Shown here in pieces: positions 24,331 to 35,000 of a DNA stretch of 46,277 nucleotides. The stretch comes from Bacteroidota bacterium (lineage in GTDB: Bacteria; Bacteroidota; Bacteroidia; UKL13-3). The notes below the pieces were generated by a model. It was not told the origin of the DNA. It worked only from the letters and a program-made list of their open reading frames with translations, and made no database searches. Every line of letters starts with the position of its first letter. The first letter of the stretch is position 1. Location of the stretch: contig CANNQU010000019.1 of NCBI GenBank assembly GCA_947507965.1, positions 1 to 46,277 on the forward strand. Direction: 5' to 3'. Both the position numbers and the translations under genes were made by a program.

Positions 24331-27300
24331 TTATTTTTTTGTCATTCTTTTCACCCAAATGGCATGGTTGGGGGTACTAATTTTTAGGTAATACACACCG
24401 GCAGAAAGAGAAGAAACATTTAAAACGAAAGGCGTATCATTAAACCATCCCTTTCGTAATGTTTTACCGGCTAAATCACAAATCTGGTATTCTGTTTCTT
24501 TGCCATCCTTTAGTGCATCCTGCATTGATCCGATTTTGATGATGGTGAGTTCTTCTTCCACCGGATTGGGAAGTATTATAAATTCTTCTCCGTTGTTTTC
24601 AATATTCTTAACCCCTGTTGCATCAACCAATACGGCTACTGTTTTTACTGTACTACATAAATTACTGTCGGTGCCGGTTACTTGGTAATTGGTGGTGATG
24701 GCAGGTGATGCCGATACCGTATTTCCTATGGTGGTGTTTAACCCATAGGCAGGCGACCATTGGTAGGTTTTAGCACCCGAGGCCACCAGAACAACGGTTT
24801 TGCCTTTCGTAATCGTAGGTGCCGCCGGGCTTACCATAACGATCGGTACATCGAGAACCATAATTTGAAATTGAACCGTATCCCTGCATAAATTAACAGA
24901 TTCTGCAATGCCGTGATAAACGGTAGAACTTGTAGGTGAAGCAATAACCTGTGCCCCAGAGGTGGTGTTTAATCCTAATGCCGGATACCATCGGTAAGTG
25001 TTTCCCCCGGTGGCATTTAGTGTTGTACTTTGTCCCTTGCAGATGATATTATTACCGGTAATCTTAGCTTTTGGATTTTGAACTACTTGAATCGTTATCC
25101 TTGAAGTATCCAAACATCCACCAGGATTAATGCCAATTACTGTATATGAAGTAGTACTTGAGGGCGTGACCAATACCCTATCGCCAATAGAATCATTTAG
25201 TCCTGGCGAAGGTAGCCATCGGTAGGTAGTGGCACCTTGGGCCGTAAGCGTTGCCGTGTTTCCCATACAAAGTATGGTATCAACACTATTAATTACAACC
25301 TTCGGAATGGGATATACTGATATTAAAATAAAGGAAGTATCAATACAACCGTGGATATTAATTCCGGTTACCTGGTAAATGGTGGAGGTGTTAGGCGATA
25401 CAGAGATGCTTGAATTACTTGAGCCTGAAAATCCATTCGTAGGCAGCCAATAGAGGTTCAGCCCCCCGCTAGCAAGTAAAGTTACGGTTTCTCCAACACA
25501 AATTTGTGTTCTGTTACTGCTAATTTTTATCGGTGCCGCTGGATAAAAAATGATTTCGTAAGCTGCCGTATCCGTGCAACCTTGTGTGTTGCTTCCGATA
25601 ACCTGATAGGTGGTAGGTACCAAGGGGTTTACCATCACTGTTGCGCCTACCGAATCGTTTAATCCATTGGCTGGAAGCCACCGATAGGTGCTGCCGCCGG
25701 AAGCCGTGAGAGTCATCGATTGAAGTCGACAAGCGCTGTCTTGTGAAGGCGTTATGGTTACCGTTGGCTTGGTGTTTACCACCACGGTTATATACGACGA
25801 ATCGCTGCAGCCTAAGGAGTTATATACCACTACTTTATAGGTAGTCGTAAACGTTGGCGTTGCTTTTACCGAAGAACCATTGGCGGTATCGAGTGTGGAT
25901 GTTGGAGTCCATTTATAGGCTGCTGCTCCTGTGGATGCCGAAAGAATAGCGCTCTGTCCTCTACAAATAGAAGTATTGCCGCTATTGCTTTTTGATGGGA
26001 GAGGCAATACCGTTATGGTAATAAACCCGGTGTCAACGCATCCATTATGGGTTTGCATGATAACACGATAGGTTCGGGTAGTATCTAATGTAGCAATCAC
26101 ATTTCTACCATTTACGGTGTTCAATCCAATAGCAGGCCACCACGTAAAAGTTGATCCAATTCCGTCGGCATAAAGTTTAACAGATTGGTTCTTGCAAATA
26201 GCCATTTTTTCGGCCGAAAGCACCACTTTGGGTTTGCAATTGGTTACGGAATTACAGTTTACCACAAGCTGATTATCCATCCATAACAAGCGTTGATTAA
26301 TCCATGATTTCAAGGCATAAATTTCATCTTCGTAGGTGTAACTTAAAGGGGTAGGATTAGGCCAAATATATTGCCCTAATATAGGCCATCGTTGGAAGTT
26401 ACGAAATGCTGCATCTTTTGTTAACGCTAGGTTGGAGTCTAAAATATTGTTTATGTTATTGATTGACAAAGTCGATTGCCTCAATTCATTCCATCGACAA
26501 TAAAAGGTGTTCACGTATCCCGTGTCTAGTCGAAATCGTTTCCACCAAAATGGAGCGCCGGAAGTAAGGTCTATTTCCCAGCCTATAGGGCTAACACTAT
26601 TATTATAGTTCGCATTGCTCCATGCAATCGTAAAGTCCCAAATTGGGCCCATCGATAATTTACCCCCTTTGCTGTCTTTATCTTTGAAGAGATAGGTACT
26701 TAGTCGATAGCCATCTACATTTTTACTGATCTCATTCATGATGGAGTAATCGATGAAAGAGCCAACATCGGCATATTGTCGGTAGCCGTTGATGGGGTTC
26801 ATGAATTGAGCACCATATAATGCATTCTCAAAAAGGTAGATATAGTTTTTTATATACGCTCTTTGTTGAGGTGGCATCACCGCCTCTTCCGGATAATCAT
26901 ATTGGAAAAACACCCGTTGTGTAGAGCCAGGATAGGTAGGAAAGCTATCGGTCCACCCTCCGCTATAATTGCCGGTAGTTTTGTCTATTTTAACAATATA
27001 ACCTCCGGTAAGATTATTTCCAGTGGTATCTTCGGGTTTTAGTTTTGCTATGTCAACACGGTTTGCATCACGTTTTACTTTTTCCATCAGCAGATAAACG
27101 CCTTCGTATTTGCCATTAATAAACAACTCACAATATTGATAGCGGGAGGCATATCGGCCCGTGCGTCTGGCCAGTTCATAGGTGAGCATATCACGCATGA
27201 GCGATTTGTCGTTATAGCTTGCATTAAGTACCCAGTTATGCTCGCTAGGTAAATCGAGCAGGGTGGTATTGCTATCTGCACCACTGGCATCCACAGTAAA

Positions 27301-28032
27301 AAATCCATACGGTTTTTTCGCGAATGATTGTGATGAGGATCCTCTTGATTCAATGGTTATTTTATGATTGTAAAACAAGGAGGAGTCATGGATATAATTT
27401 AAAGAGGTATCATGGCTGATAATGCGCATCCTGGCATTTATTTTGGGCTCATCGAGGATGTTTTGGTTAAAGGTGTTAATGAGCATCAAGGGTAAATTGG
27501 AGCTAACAAATGGAACCAATTTAGAAGGGTTGCTTGAAAATATTAGCCCCCAGTTTAATAAAATTCCGGCATCAGAACTTTTCTTCGAATCAACAATTAA
27601 CAGCTTCCATACACCGTTTGGGTTTTGTCCGTTATTTACGCTACCTAAAGAGCCTTCCGGCTTAAAACTACCCGAAAATGGGGGTGCAGCACTGGTGATT
27701 TTAGCAGTGGTATTTGCGGTAAAAATACAATTGGTATAATGGTCGCCGCTCCCGCCATTTTTGGTGCTTAGTTCAACCGTAAAATTATTAGGTGCCACAA
27801 GAAAAATATTTAAATCACCATCGAAGGTGTGAGAAATGTTGATGGATACTCCATATATACCGTAAGTACTATCGATATAGGTATTACCCATGACCAAATT
27901 TTGGGAATAAAAATTGGGCAAGCTATCATTACTTATGGCCCCCCCTGTACCGGTGAAAATTTGGGAATATGAAGCAGAAAAGGAACCAATAAGTAGAATG
28001 AATAGCTTAATTTGAACAATAAAGATTTTCAT
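24331..28032 (-). CDS. giant secreted CotH-kinase protein with Ig-like repeats, T9SS sorted
   Basis: A 1233-residue exported protein. Order: signal peptide (to about 23); a proprotein-convertase P-like domain (about 35-170, GVSINISHTFDGDLNIFLVAP ... NPNGVWKLLIVD); a CotH kinase-like domain (about 195-590) with IESRGSSSQSFAKKPYGF, SLMRDMLTYELARRTG, LFINGKYEGVYLLMEKVKRD and GPIWDFTIAW; seven Ig-like repeats of about 78 residues (about 600-1140); and a C-terminal T9SS type A sorting domain (ILPNPVEEEL ... AGVYYLKI). CotH proteins are atypical kinases that phosphorylate secreted proteins in spore-formers; the substrate here is unknown. It is likely surface-attached or released. It is divergent from rpoC, with 220 bases between starts. 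Confidence 0.87.
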   Translation of the reverse strand: MKIFIVQIKLFILLIGSFSASYSQIFTGTGGAISNDSLPNFYSQNLVMGNTYIDSTYGIYGVSINISHTFDGDLNIFLVAPNNFTVELSTKNGGSGDHYTNCIFTANTTAKITSAAPPFSGSFKPEGSLGSVNNGQNPNGVWKLLIVDSKKSSDAGILLNWGLIFSSNPSKLVPFVSSNLPLMLINTFNQNILDEPKINARMRIISHDTSLNYIHDSSLFYNHKITIESRGSSSQSFAKKPYGFFTVDASGADSNTTLLDLPSEHNWVLNASYNDKSLMRDMLTYELARRTGRYASRYQYCELFINGKYEGVYLLMEKVKRDANRVDIAKLKPEDTTGNNLTGGYIVKIDKTTGNYSGGWTDSFPTYPGSTQRVFFQYDYPEEAVMPPQQRAYIKNYIYLFENALYGAQFMNPINGYRQYADVGSFIDYSIMNEISKNVDGYRLSTYLFKDKDSKGGKLSMGPIWDFTIAWSNANYNNSVSPIGWEIDLTSGAPFWWKRFRLDTGYVNTFYCRWNELRQSTLSINNINNILDSNLALTKDAAFRNFQRWPILGQYIWPNPTPLSYTYEDEIYALKSWINQRLLWMDNQLVVNCNSVTNCKPKVVLSAEKMAICKNQSVKLYADGIGSTFTWWPAIGLNTVNGRNVIATLDTTRTYRVIMQTHNGCVDTGFITITVLPLPSKSNSGNTSICRGQSAILSASTGAAAYKWTPTSTLDTANGSSVKATPTFTTTYKVVVYNSLGCSDSSYITVVVNTKPTVTITPSQDSACRLQSMTLTASGGSTYRWLPANGLNDSVGATVMVNPLVPTTYQVIGSNTQGCTDTAAYEIIFYPAAPIKISSNRTQICVGETVTLLASGGLNLYWLPTNGFSGSSNSSISVSPNTSTIYQVTGINIHGCIDTSFILISVYPIPKVVINSVDTILCMGNTATLTAQGATTYRWLPSPGLNDSIGDRVLVTPSSTTSYTVIGINPGGCLDTSRITIQVVQNPKAKITGNNIICKGQSTTLNATGGNTYRWYPALGLNTTSGAQVIASPTSSTVYHGIAESVNLCRDTVQFQIMVLDVPIVMVSPAAPTITKGKTVVLVASGAKTYQWSPAYGLNTTIGNTVSASPAITTNYQVTGTDSNLCSTVKTVAVLVDATGVKNIENNGEEFIILPNPVEEELTIIKIGSMQDALKDGKETEYQICDLAGKTLRKGWFNDTPFVLNVSSLSAGVYYLKISTPNHAIWVKRMTKK
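24616..26235 (-). repeat. seven tandem Ig-like repeats within the CotH gene
   Basis: Seven units of about 78 codons follow one pattern: IC-x-G-Q-S-x-T-L-x-A-S-G, then Y-R-W-x-P-A-x-G-L-N, then P-x-x-T-T-x-Y-x-V-x-G, then G-C-x-D-T-x-x-I-x-V. The two Cys per unit probably form a disulfide. The last unit (closest to the sorting domain) has lost the first Cys (ITKG in place of ICxG). The units have diverged at DNA level, so this is an old protein repeat and not a recent tandem duplication. Confidence 0.85.
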
Positions 28033-28144
28033 TTTAAAGCATAAAAATACGAAGGTAGGTAATAATCAATAGATTGGTAACATTTGTTAATTTGTTTTCC
28101 CGCCATTTCACCATAAGCAGAGGGTAAAAATTCTTCCGATTGTC

Positions 28145-28176
28145 TTTGGTTTATAGATTTTTATTTACTATATTTG
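28145..28176 (+). promoter_or_regulatory. rpoC promoter
   Basis: TTTG at 28145-28148 and TATATTTG at 28169-28176 are 20 bases apart, a complete match to the Bacteroidota housekeeping promoter. A perfect palindrome GCTTTTAAAAGC (28180-28191) sits at the predicted start, and the leader to ATG 28253 is about 70 bases. This is the best promoter in the window by sequence alone. Confidence 0.8.
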
Positions 28177-28252
28177 CACGCTTTTAAAAGCAGTACTGTG
28201 CCGTTTCAGGTGCTGTATAATTTCTTAAATTACCTACAGGGATTCATAAAAT

Positions 28253-31200
28253 ATGTCAAGTAAAAAAGATTTTAAAATCAAATCAAACTTCTCACGTTTG
28301 CGTATTGGCTTAGCTTCACCAGAGATGATATTAAATCGTTCTAGTGGTGAGGTAACAAAGCCGGAAACCATTAACTATCGCTCGTTTAAGCCCGAAATGG
28401 GTGGCTTATTCTGTGAACGAATTTTTGGCCCGGTGAAAGATTTTGAATGTCATTGTGGTAAATACAAACGTATTCGTTACAAAGGAATTGTATGCGATCG
28501 TTGTGGTGTTGAAGTGACAGAAAAGAAAGTTCGTCGCGACCGCATGGGACATATAAACCTCGTAGTGCCGGTGGCACATATTTGGTATTTCCGCTCACTG
28601 CCGAATAAAATTGGTTACCTTTTAGGTATTCCTACTAAAAAAATGGATATGATTGTTTACTACGAGCGTTATGTAGTAATTCAAAATGGTATAAAAGTTA
28701 ATGATGGCGTAAATTATCTTGACTTATTAACGGAAGAAGAATATTTGGATATTCTGGATGGCTTACCTAAAGAAAACCAAGCGTTAGATAATTCTCATCC
28801 TGATAAATTTATTGCAAAAATGGGTGCTGAGGCGTTACAAGATTTATTGGTACGCTCCAACCTCGACACCTTATCATTCAACTTACGTCACCAAGCAGCC
28901 AACGAAACCTCTCAACAACGTAAACAAGAGGCATTAAAACGCTTGAAAATTATTGAAGCCTTCCGTAGTGCCAATTTAAATGGATATGAGAACAGGCCGG
29001 AGTGGATGGTGCTTAAAATGATTCCTGTTATTCCTCCCGAATTGCGTCCATTGGTTCCATTAGAAGGTGGTCGTTTTGCAACGTCCGACTTAAATGATTT
29101 ATACCGTCGTGTTATTATTCGTAATAACCGTTTGAAACGATTAATGGAAATTAAAGCACCCGATGTTATCTTACGTAATGAAAAACGAATGCTGCAGGAA
29201 GCCGTCGATTCATTATTGGATAATACCCGTCGAGTGAGTGCCGTAAAAACAGAAGGTAACCGTCCATTGAAATCGTTGAGTGATATGCTCAAAGGAAAAC
29301 AAGGTCGTTTCCGTCAGAACTTATTGGGTAAGCGTGTCGATTATTCCGGTCGTTCGGTTATTGTGGTGGGTCCGTACTTGAAATTGCATGAGTGTGGTAT
29401 TCCTAAAACAATGGCTGCCGAATTATATAAGCCGTTTATTATTCGCCGTTTAATTGAACGTGGAATCGTAAAAACAGTTAAATCGGCGAAAAAAGTGGTG
29501 GATCGCAAAGATCCTATCATCTACGAAATCCTTGAAAATATTATAAAAGGGCATCCGGTTATGTTGAATCGTGCTCCTACACTTCACCGTCTAGGAATTC
29601 AGGCATTTCAACCGAAATTAATAGAAGGTAAAGCCATTCAATTGCATCCTTTAACCTGTACTGGCTTTAACGCGGATTTTGACGGTGACCAGATGGCCGT
29701 GCATTTACCATTAGGAAATGCCGCAATTTTGGAAGCTCAGTTATTAATGTTAGCGTCTCATAATATCTTAAATCCTGCCAATGGAGCTCCTATTATGGTT
29801 CCATCTCAGGACATGGTTTTAGGATTATATTATATCACTAAAATTCGCAAGTCAACTCCTGACGATATGATCAAAGGGGAAGGTAAAGCATTTTATGGTG
29901 CAGAAGAAGTGATTATTGCTTTCAATGAAGGTAAGGTAAGTTTGAACGCTGAAATACGGATCAAAGGCAATACACGTCAGAAAGACGGAAGTATGGTATA
30001 TGGCTGGATTACCACCTCGGTAGGACGTGTTATTTTCAATAAAGCGGTTCCTGAAGATGTTGGTTTCATCAATGAACTATTGACCAAAAAATCATTACGT
30101 GAAATTATTGGCGACATCATTAAAATATGTGGTTTGGATAAAACCGCTTCATTCCTCGATGCCATCAAGGAATTAGGATACCACTATGCATTCAAAGGAG
30201 GATTATCTTTTAATGTTGCGAATGTGGCCATTCCAGTGGAGAAGAAGTTATTACTGGAGCAAGCAACAACAGAAATAGATGCCATCGGTGAAGAGTATTC
30301 GATGGGTTCCATTACCAATAAAGAGCGTTATCAAAAAGTAATTGACGTTTGGACTCGTATCAATAATAGAGTTTCGGAAGCCGTTTACACTAAATTGAAA
30401 AATGATGACAAAGGATTTAATCCGGTGTTTATGATGTTGGATAGCGGTGCTCGGGGTAGCAAGGAACAAATTCGTCAGTTGGCAGGTATGCGTGGATTGA
30501 TGGCTAAACCTCAAAAGAGTTCGGCTAATTCGCAAAGCGGTGAGGATATGATTGAGAATCCTATTACATCAAGCTTAAAAGAAGGTTTGACGGTATTGGA
30601 ATACTTCATCTCTACTCACGGTGCAAGAAAAGGTTTGGCCGATACGGCGTTAAAAACGGCCGATGCTGGTTATCTTACCCGACGCTTACATGATGTAGCG
30701 CAAGATGTAATTGTTACCGATGTTGATTGTGGAACACTGCGTGGAGTGCCTGTTTCAGCATTGAAAGAAGATGAAAATATTGTAGAGAAATTATATGACC
30801 GTATTTTAGGTCGCGTATCACTGCATGATATCTTTGCTCCGATAAGCAATGATCAATTAATTGCTGCTGGTGAAGAAATAACGGAGCAGGTGGCTCTGGC
30901 GATTGAATCAGGTGGTATCGAATCGGTGGAAATACGCTCCGTACTTACCTGTGAAGCGAAGTCGGGTATTTGCTCGAAGTGTTATGGTCGTAACTTGGCT
31001 TCCGGACGAATGGTTCAGAAAGGTGAAGCCGTTGGTGTAATTGCAGCACAGTCTATTGGTGAACCCGGTACGCAGTTAACATTACGTACATTTCACACGG
31101 GTGGTGCGGCCAATTTAATTGCTTCAGAAAATATGCAAATGGCCAAATTTTCCGGCACTATTGAGTTGGATGATATGAAAGTGGTGAAGATGAAGAAAAA

Positions 31201-32554
31201 TGGCCTTACCAGCGAAATCGTTTTAGGAAGAACTGGTGAAATTCGTATCATCGATAAGAATAGTGGAAACATCATGCAGGCTGTGAATTCGCCTTATGGT
31301 TCAACATTACTAGTGAAAACCGGACAGAAAGTGGAAAAAAATGAGACGTTATTTTCATGGGATCCATTTAACTCCTTAATTATTACTGAATTTGACGGCC
31401 GCGTTAAGTTTGAAAATTTTGCTGAGAATATTAACTATCGAACCGAAACGGATGAAAATACCGGGTTTAGTGAGATGGTTATTTCTGAAACAAAAGATAA
31501 GACAAGGGTTCCTTCTATAAAAATAATGAATAAGAAGGAAGAAGTGATAAAAGAATATAATATCCCGGTTGGGGCGCATATTGCAGTCGTTGATGGGGTA
31601 ATGGTTTCCGGTGGTGAAACCTTGGTGAAAATACCTCGTTCTGCTGGTAAAAACAGAGATATTACAGGAGGATTACCTCGAGTAACGGAATTGTTTGAAG
31701 CACGTAACCCTTCGAATCCGGCAGTGGTAAGTGAAATTGATGGTATTGTTACCCACGGCGGAATTAAGCGGGGTAATAAAGAGATTATGGTGGTAAGTAA
31801 AGATGGAGAAAAACATACAAAATATCTTGTGCCATTAGCTAAACATATTCTCGTTCAGGACAATGATTATATTAAAGCAGGTGAGCCATTATGTGATGGT
31901 GCCATTACACCTCAGGACATCTTGCGTATTCAAGGCCCATTGGCTGTGCAACGCTATATCACCAATGGTATTCAAGAGGTTTATCGTTTGCAAAATGTAA
32001 CTATTAATGATAAGCATATTGAAATTATTGTGAGCCAGATGATGCAGAAAATGACCATCGAGGATCCTGGAGATACACAATTCCTGCAAAATGATGCCGT
32101 TGACAGATTATTGTTAATGGAACAAAACGATTGGATCTATGATAAGAAGGTAGTCACCGATTTCGGCGATAGCACCACCTTAAAGGTTGGAGAAATTGTA
32201 AGCGTACGTAAATTACGTGATGAAAATTCTTCACTTAAACGTTCGGATAAAAAACTGGTAGAAAGCCGTGACGCAAACCCGGCTACCGCCTCACCGTTAT
32301 TGCAAGGAATTACCCGTGCTAGTTTAGGAACACAAAGTTGGATGAGTGCTGCATCGTTCCAGGAAACGACGAAAGTATTAAACGAAGCTGCTATCTACGG
32401 TAAGGTTGACCATATGCTTGGATTAAAAGAAAACGTAATTGTTGGACACTTAATTCCGGCAGGAACTGGCCTACGTGAATACGAAAGATTAGTAGTAGGA
32501 AGTAAAGATGAATTTGAAGCGTTGATGTCATCGAAAGATGAAGACGATGAATAA
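28253..32554 (+). CDS. rpoC: RNA polymerase beta' subunit
   Basis: The 1433-residue beta' subunit of RNA polymerase, full length for Bacteroidota. Visible: the N-terminal zinc motif CHCGKY with CDRCG; the active-site motif [15 protein letters not shown] (about 472-486), whose three Asp bind the catalytic magnesium; [13 protein letters not shown]; the trigger-loop region with [20 protein letters not shown]; the second zinc site ([15 protein letters not shown]); and a complete C-terminus ending in an acidic SSKDEDDE tail. It has its own strong promoter and a terminator at 32574. rpoB, normally directly upstream, is absent: the preceding gene is the divergent CotH protein. Confidence 0.98.
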   Translation: MSSKKDFKIKSNFSRLRIGLASPEMILNRSSGEVTKPETINYRSFKPEMGGLFCERIFGPVKDFECHCGKYKRIRYKGIVCDRCGVEVTEKKVRRDRMGHINLVVPVAHIWYFRSLPNKIGYLLGIPTKKMDMIVYYERYVVIQNGIKVNDGVNYLDLLTEEEYLDILDGLPKENQALDNSHPDKFIAKMGAEALQDLLVRSNLDTLSFNLRHQAANETSQQRKQEALKRLKIIEAFRSANLNGYENRPEWMVLKMIPVIPPELRPLVPLEGGRFATSDLNDLYRRVIIRNNRLKRLMEIKAPDVILRNEKRMLQEAVDSLLDNTRRVSAVKTEGNRPLKSLSDMLKGKQGRFRQNLLGKRVDYSGRSVIVVGPYLKLHECGIPKTMAAELYKPFIIRRLIERGIVKTVKSAKKVVDRKDPIIYEILENIIKGHPVMLNRAPTLHRLGIQAFQPKLIEGKAIQLHPLTCTGFNADFDGDQMAVHLPLGNAAILEAQLLMLASHNILNPANGAPIMVPSQDMVLGLYYITKIRKSTPDDMIKGEGKAFYGAEEVIIAFNEGKVSLNAEIRIKGNTRQKDGSMVYGWITTSVGRVIFNKAVPEDVGFINELLTKKSLREIIGDIIKICGLDKTASFLDAIKELGYHYAFKGGLSFNVANVAIPVEKKLLLEQATTEIDAIGEEYSMGSITNKERYQKVIDVWTRINNRVSEAVYTKLKNDDKGFNPVFMMLDSGARGSKEQIRQLAGMRGLMAKPQKSSANSQSGEDMIENPITSSLKEGLTVLEYFISTHGARKGLADTALKTADAGYLTRRLHDVAQDVIVTDVDCGTLRGVPVSALKEDENIVEKLYDRILGRVSLHDIFAPISNDQLIAAGEEITEQVALAIESGGIESVEIRSVLTCEAKSGICSKCYGRNLASGRMVQKGEAVGVIAAQSIGEPGTQLTLRTFHTGGAANLIASENMQMAKFSGTIELDDMKVVKMKKNGLTSEIVLGRTGEIRIIDKNSGNIMQAVNSPYGSTLLVKTGQKVEKNETLFSWDPFNSLIITEFDGRVKFENFAENINYRTETDENTGFSEMVISETKDKTRVPSIKIMNKKEEVIKEYNIPVGAHIAVVDGVMVSGGETLVKIPRSAGKNRDITGGLPRVTELFEARNPSNPAVVSEIDGIVTHGGIKRGNKEIMVVSKDGEKHTKYLVPLAKHILVQDNDYIKAGEPLCDGAITPQDILRIQGPLAVQRYITNGIQEVYRLQNVTINDKHIEIIVSQMMQKMTIEDPGDTQFLQNDAVDRLLLMEQNDWIYDKKVVTDFGDSTTLKVGEIVSVRKLRDENSSLKRSDKKLVESRDANPATASPLLQGITRASLGTQSWMSAASFQETTKVLNEAAIYGKVDHMLGLKENVIVGHLIPAGTGLREYERLVVGSKDEFEALMSSKDEDDE

Positions 32555-32573
32555 CGTCAACGAGTAATACAAT

Positions 32574-32609
32574 AAAAAAAGCCGAGTAGAAATCCTACTC
32601 GGCTTTTTT
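32574..32609. terminator. bidirectional terminator between rpoC and the aldo/keto reductase gene
   Basis: GCCGAGTAG (32581-32589) and CTACTCGGC (32595-32603) form a perfect 9-bp stem with a 5-base loop. It is flanked by seven A on the left and six T on the right, so it can stop transcription from both convergent genes. Confidence 0.92.
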
Positions 32610-32624
32610 ATTAATTGAATGCAT

Positions 32625-33656
32625 TTACCTCCCAATAATCTTCTCTTCATTCACTCCAAGGACAATATCTTTCACATTCTGCGATTTTAGGAACTCATGA
32701 GGGAAACCTAATTCTATTTTACTTACACTTTCCAATTCAATGATTGCTGCTTCCGGCAATACGATTTTTGCAGCACCTAAACAATCTTCAATTTGCGCTA
32801 AGGTACGTGAACCGATGATGGGTATTGTATTTATATTATTCCTTCGAGTGAATGCTATAGCTACTTGTGAAGGACTGTAACCATAGGCATTGGCAACATT
32901 AACCACCACTTCCGCAATGGATAAATTACGTTCTGTTCGCTTCCCACTACCCAGTGGTAGCCGGCCCGATTCGTTTTTTAAATATTTTCCACTAAGCACG
33001 CCTCCACCCAACGGCGACCAGTTGGTAACACTCATTCCAAAATGTTTTGCCATAGGCAACAAATCGCGTTCGGCGCTGCGTTGTACTAAACTGTATTCAA
33101 TTTGTAAGCCAGCAAAAGCATTCCATCCTCTAAAATGTGCCAAGGTATTGGCTTCTGCAACAATCCATGCCGGTGTGTCGCTGATACCGATATAATTTAC
33201 TTTGCCATTCGTCACTAAATCGTTCAAGCCGCGCATTATTTCTTCTATGGGGGTGTGGAAATCCCAGGCATGTAACCAAAGGATATCGATGAATTCGGTG
33301 TTCAATCGTTTTAAGCTTGCCTCAACGCTTCGCATTAAATTCTTTCTGTGATTGCCGCTGTAGTTAGGGTCGCGTTTACGGTCTTCAGCATTACTATCTC
33401 TTAAGGTGTATTTTGTTGACAGAACAAAATGATCTCTGTCACGAGCAATAAATTCACCTACATATTTCTCTGAAGTTCCGTTCGTGTATAAATTGGCGGT
33501 ATCAATAAAGTTTCCGTCAGCATTCGCGTAAAAATCAAAAATATCTTTGCTATCATTATAATCTGCGCCATAGCCCCAGTCGGTGCCGAAAGTCATGGTG
33601 CCTAAGGCCAGCTCGCTCACACGAAGGCCGGTATTCCCAAATAATTTGTACTGCAT
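32625..33656 (-). CDS. aldo/keto reductase
   Basis: A 343-residue NADPH-dependent oxidoreductase of the aldo/keto reductase family with a (beta/alpha)8 barrel. The catalytic tetrad is visible as Asp 52, Tyr 57 (IDTANLY), Lys 82 (STKYTL) and His 129 (LWLHAWD). The cofactor end has TIPIIGSRTLAQIED. It resembles the large group of YajO/Tas-like reductases without a defined substrate. It is separated by 83 bases from the upstream acyl-CoA dehydrogenase gene on the same strand. Confidence 0.92.
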   Translation of the reverse strand: MQYKLFGNTGLRVSELALGTMTFGTDWGYGADYNDSKDIFDFYANADGNFIDTANLYTNGTSEKYVGEFIARDRDHFVLSTKYTLRDSNAEDRKRDPNYSGNHRKNLMRSVEASLKRLNTEFIDILWLHAWDFHTPIEEIMRGLNDLVTNGKVNYIGISDTPAWIVAEANTLAHFRGWNAFAGLQIEYSLVQRSAERDLLPMAKHFGMSVTNWSPLGGGVLSGKYLKNESGRLPLGSGKRTERNLSIAEVVVNVANAYGYSPSQVAIAFTRRNNINTIPIIGSRTLAQIEDCLGAAKIVLPEAAIIELESVSKIELGFPHEFLKSQNVKDIVLGVNEEKIIGR

Positions 33657-33739
33657 GGATTGATATTGTCAATAAAAAAAAATCGTAATGAATGATGAAA
33701 TAACGAGGTTTAAATCGGAATTAATATATGCTTGATTCG

Positions 33740-34951
33740 TTAATTAAATGCATTCTCTCCGGTAATCTCCAATCCTAAAATAAGCAGATGAACATCATGT
33801 GTGCCTTCGTAGGTTATTACACTCTCAAGGTTCATCATGTGGCGCATAATCGGGTATTCTCCTGTAATACCCATTCCTCCGTGTATTTGACGCGCCTCCC
33901 GGGCAATGGTAAGAGCCATATCTACATTGTTTCTTTTGGCTAATGATATCTGTGCTGGGGTGGCACGGCCTTCATCCATTAATTTCCCTAGGCGCCAACA
34001 AACTAATTGGGCTTTGGTTATTTCGGTAAGCATCTCGGCTAACTTTTTTTGTTGTAATTGAAAACGTGCTATCGGTTTACCAAACATAATCCGTTCTTTC
34101 GAATATTTCAAGGCACTCTCATAACAATCCATCGCAGCACCAATGGCACCCCAGCTTATGCCATATCGGGCACTGTTCAAGCAACTCAAAGGGCCTCGTA
34201 AACCTTTTACACCAGGGAGCATATTTTCTTTGGGTACTTTTACATTATCGAATACTAATTCGCCCGTGGCACTTGCTCTTAAGCTCCATTTGCCATGAGT
34301 TTCAGGAGTGGTGAATCCTTCCATACCCCGTTCTAATATCAATCCGCAAATTTTACCTTCTTCATCTTTCGCCCATACAATGGCTAAATCGGCAAAGGGG
34401 GCATTGCTAATCCACATCTTTGATCCATTCAATAAATAATGATCGCCCATATCTTTGAAGTTCGACTTCATTCCACCGGGATCACTGCCATAATCGGGTT
34501 CCGTTAATCCAAAACAACCGAGCAATTCGCCGTTCGCTAATTTGGGGAGGTACTTTATTTTCTGCTCTTCACTACCAAACAAATAGATTGGATACATGAC
34601 CAAACTACCTTGCACCGATGCGGTGCTACGAATGCCACTATCGCAACGTTCCAGCTCTTGCATGATGAGGCCATAGGTTGTGTAATCCATTCCACCACAA
34701 CCATACTTTGAAGGAAGTTGTGGCCCAAAACAGCCCATCTCAGCTAATTTCTTTACCAGATATTGCGGAAATTTCGATTGTTGACAAGCATCTTCTATGA
34801 TAGGAGAGATGTCGCGTTTTACAAAATCGCGAACGGTATCGCGAACCAACTTCTGTTCATCGGTAAATAATTCGTCCATCAAATAAAAATCGGGATGGGT
34901 GAATGTATCTTGTTTTAATGTGCGATGAAATTCGGGTGTTTCTGGATTCAT
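33740..34951 (-). CDS. gcdH: glutaryl-CoA dehydrogenase (acyl-CoA dehydrogenase family)
   Basis: A 403-residue FAD enzyme. Its sequence follows glutaryl-CoA dehydrogenase closely: YGLIMQELERCDSGIRST, GELLGCFGLTEPDYGSDPGG, KWSLRASATGELVFD, CLNSARYGISWG and NLESVITYEGTHDVH, with the catalytic base Glu at about 382 in YEGTHD. The enzyme converts glutaryl-CoA to crotonyl-CoA and CO2, the late step of lysine and tryptophan breakdown. Other short-chain acyl-CoA dehydrogenases cannot be wholly excluded, but the motifs favour this branch. An antiquitin-type aldehyde dehydrogenase, an earlier enzyme of lysine breakdown, lies 6.5 kb away. Confidence 0.87.
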   Translation of the reverse strand: MNPETPEFHRTLKQDTFTHPDFYLMDELFTDEQKLVRDTVRDFVKRDISPIIEDACQQSKFPQYLVKKLAEMGCFGPQLPSKYGCGGMDYTTYGLIMQELERCDSGIRSTASVQGSLVMYPIYLFGSEEQKIKYLPKLANGELLGCFGLTEPDYGSDPGGMKSNFKDMGDHYLLNGSKMWISNAPFADLAIVWAKDEEGKICGLILERGMEGFTTPETHGKWSLRASATGELVFDNVKVPKENMLPGVKGLRGPLSCLNSARYGISWGAIGAAMDCYESALKYSKERIMFGKPIARFQLQQKKLAEMLTEITKAQLVCWRLGKLMDEGRATPAQISLAKRNNVDMALTIAREARQIHGGMGITGEYPIMRHMMNLESVITYEGTHDVHLLILGLEITGENAFN

Positions 34952-35000
34952 TGATTTTAATTTTTAATATTCAATTAGCTGTTGTCAATTACCTTTGAAA

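Noticed and set aside
24616-26235. Considered as a DNA tandem repeat or CRISPR-like array
   Set aside because: The units repeat at protein level only (about 78 codons), within one long reading frame; there are no identical short repeats with unique spacers.
28033-28252. A decayed rpoB remnant before rpoC
   Set aside because: The 220 bases are AT-rich intergenic sequence with a complete promoter; no frame resembles the rpoB C-terminus.
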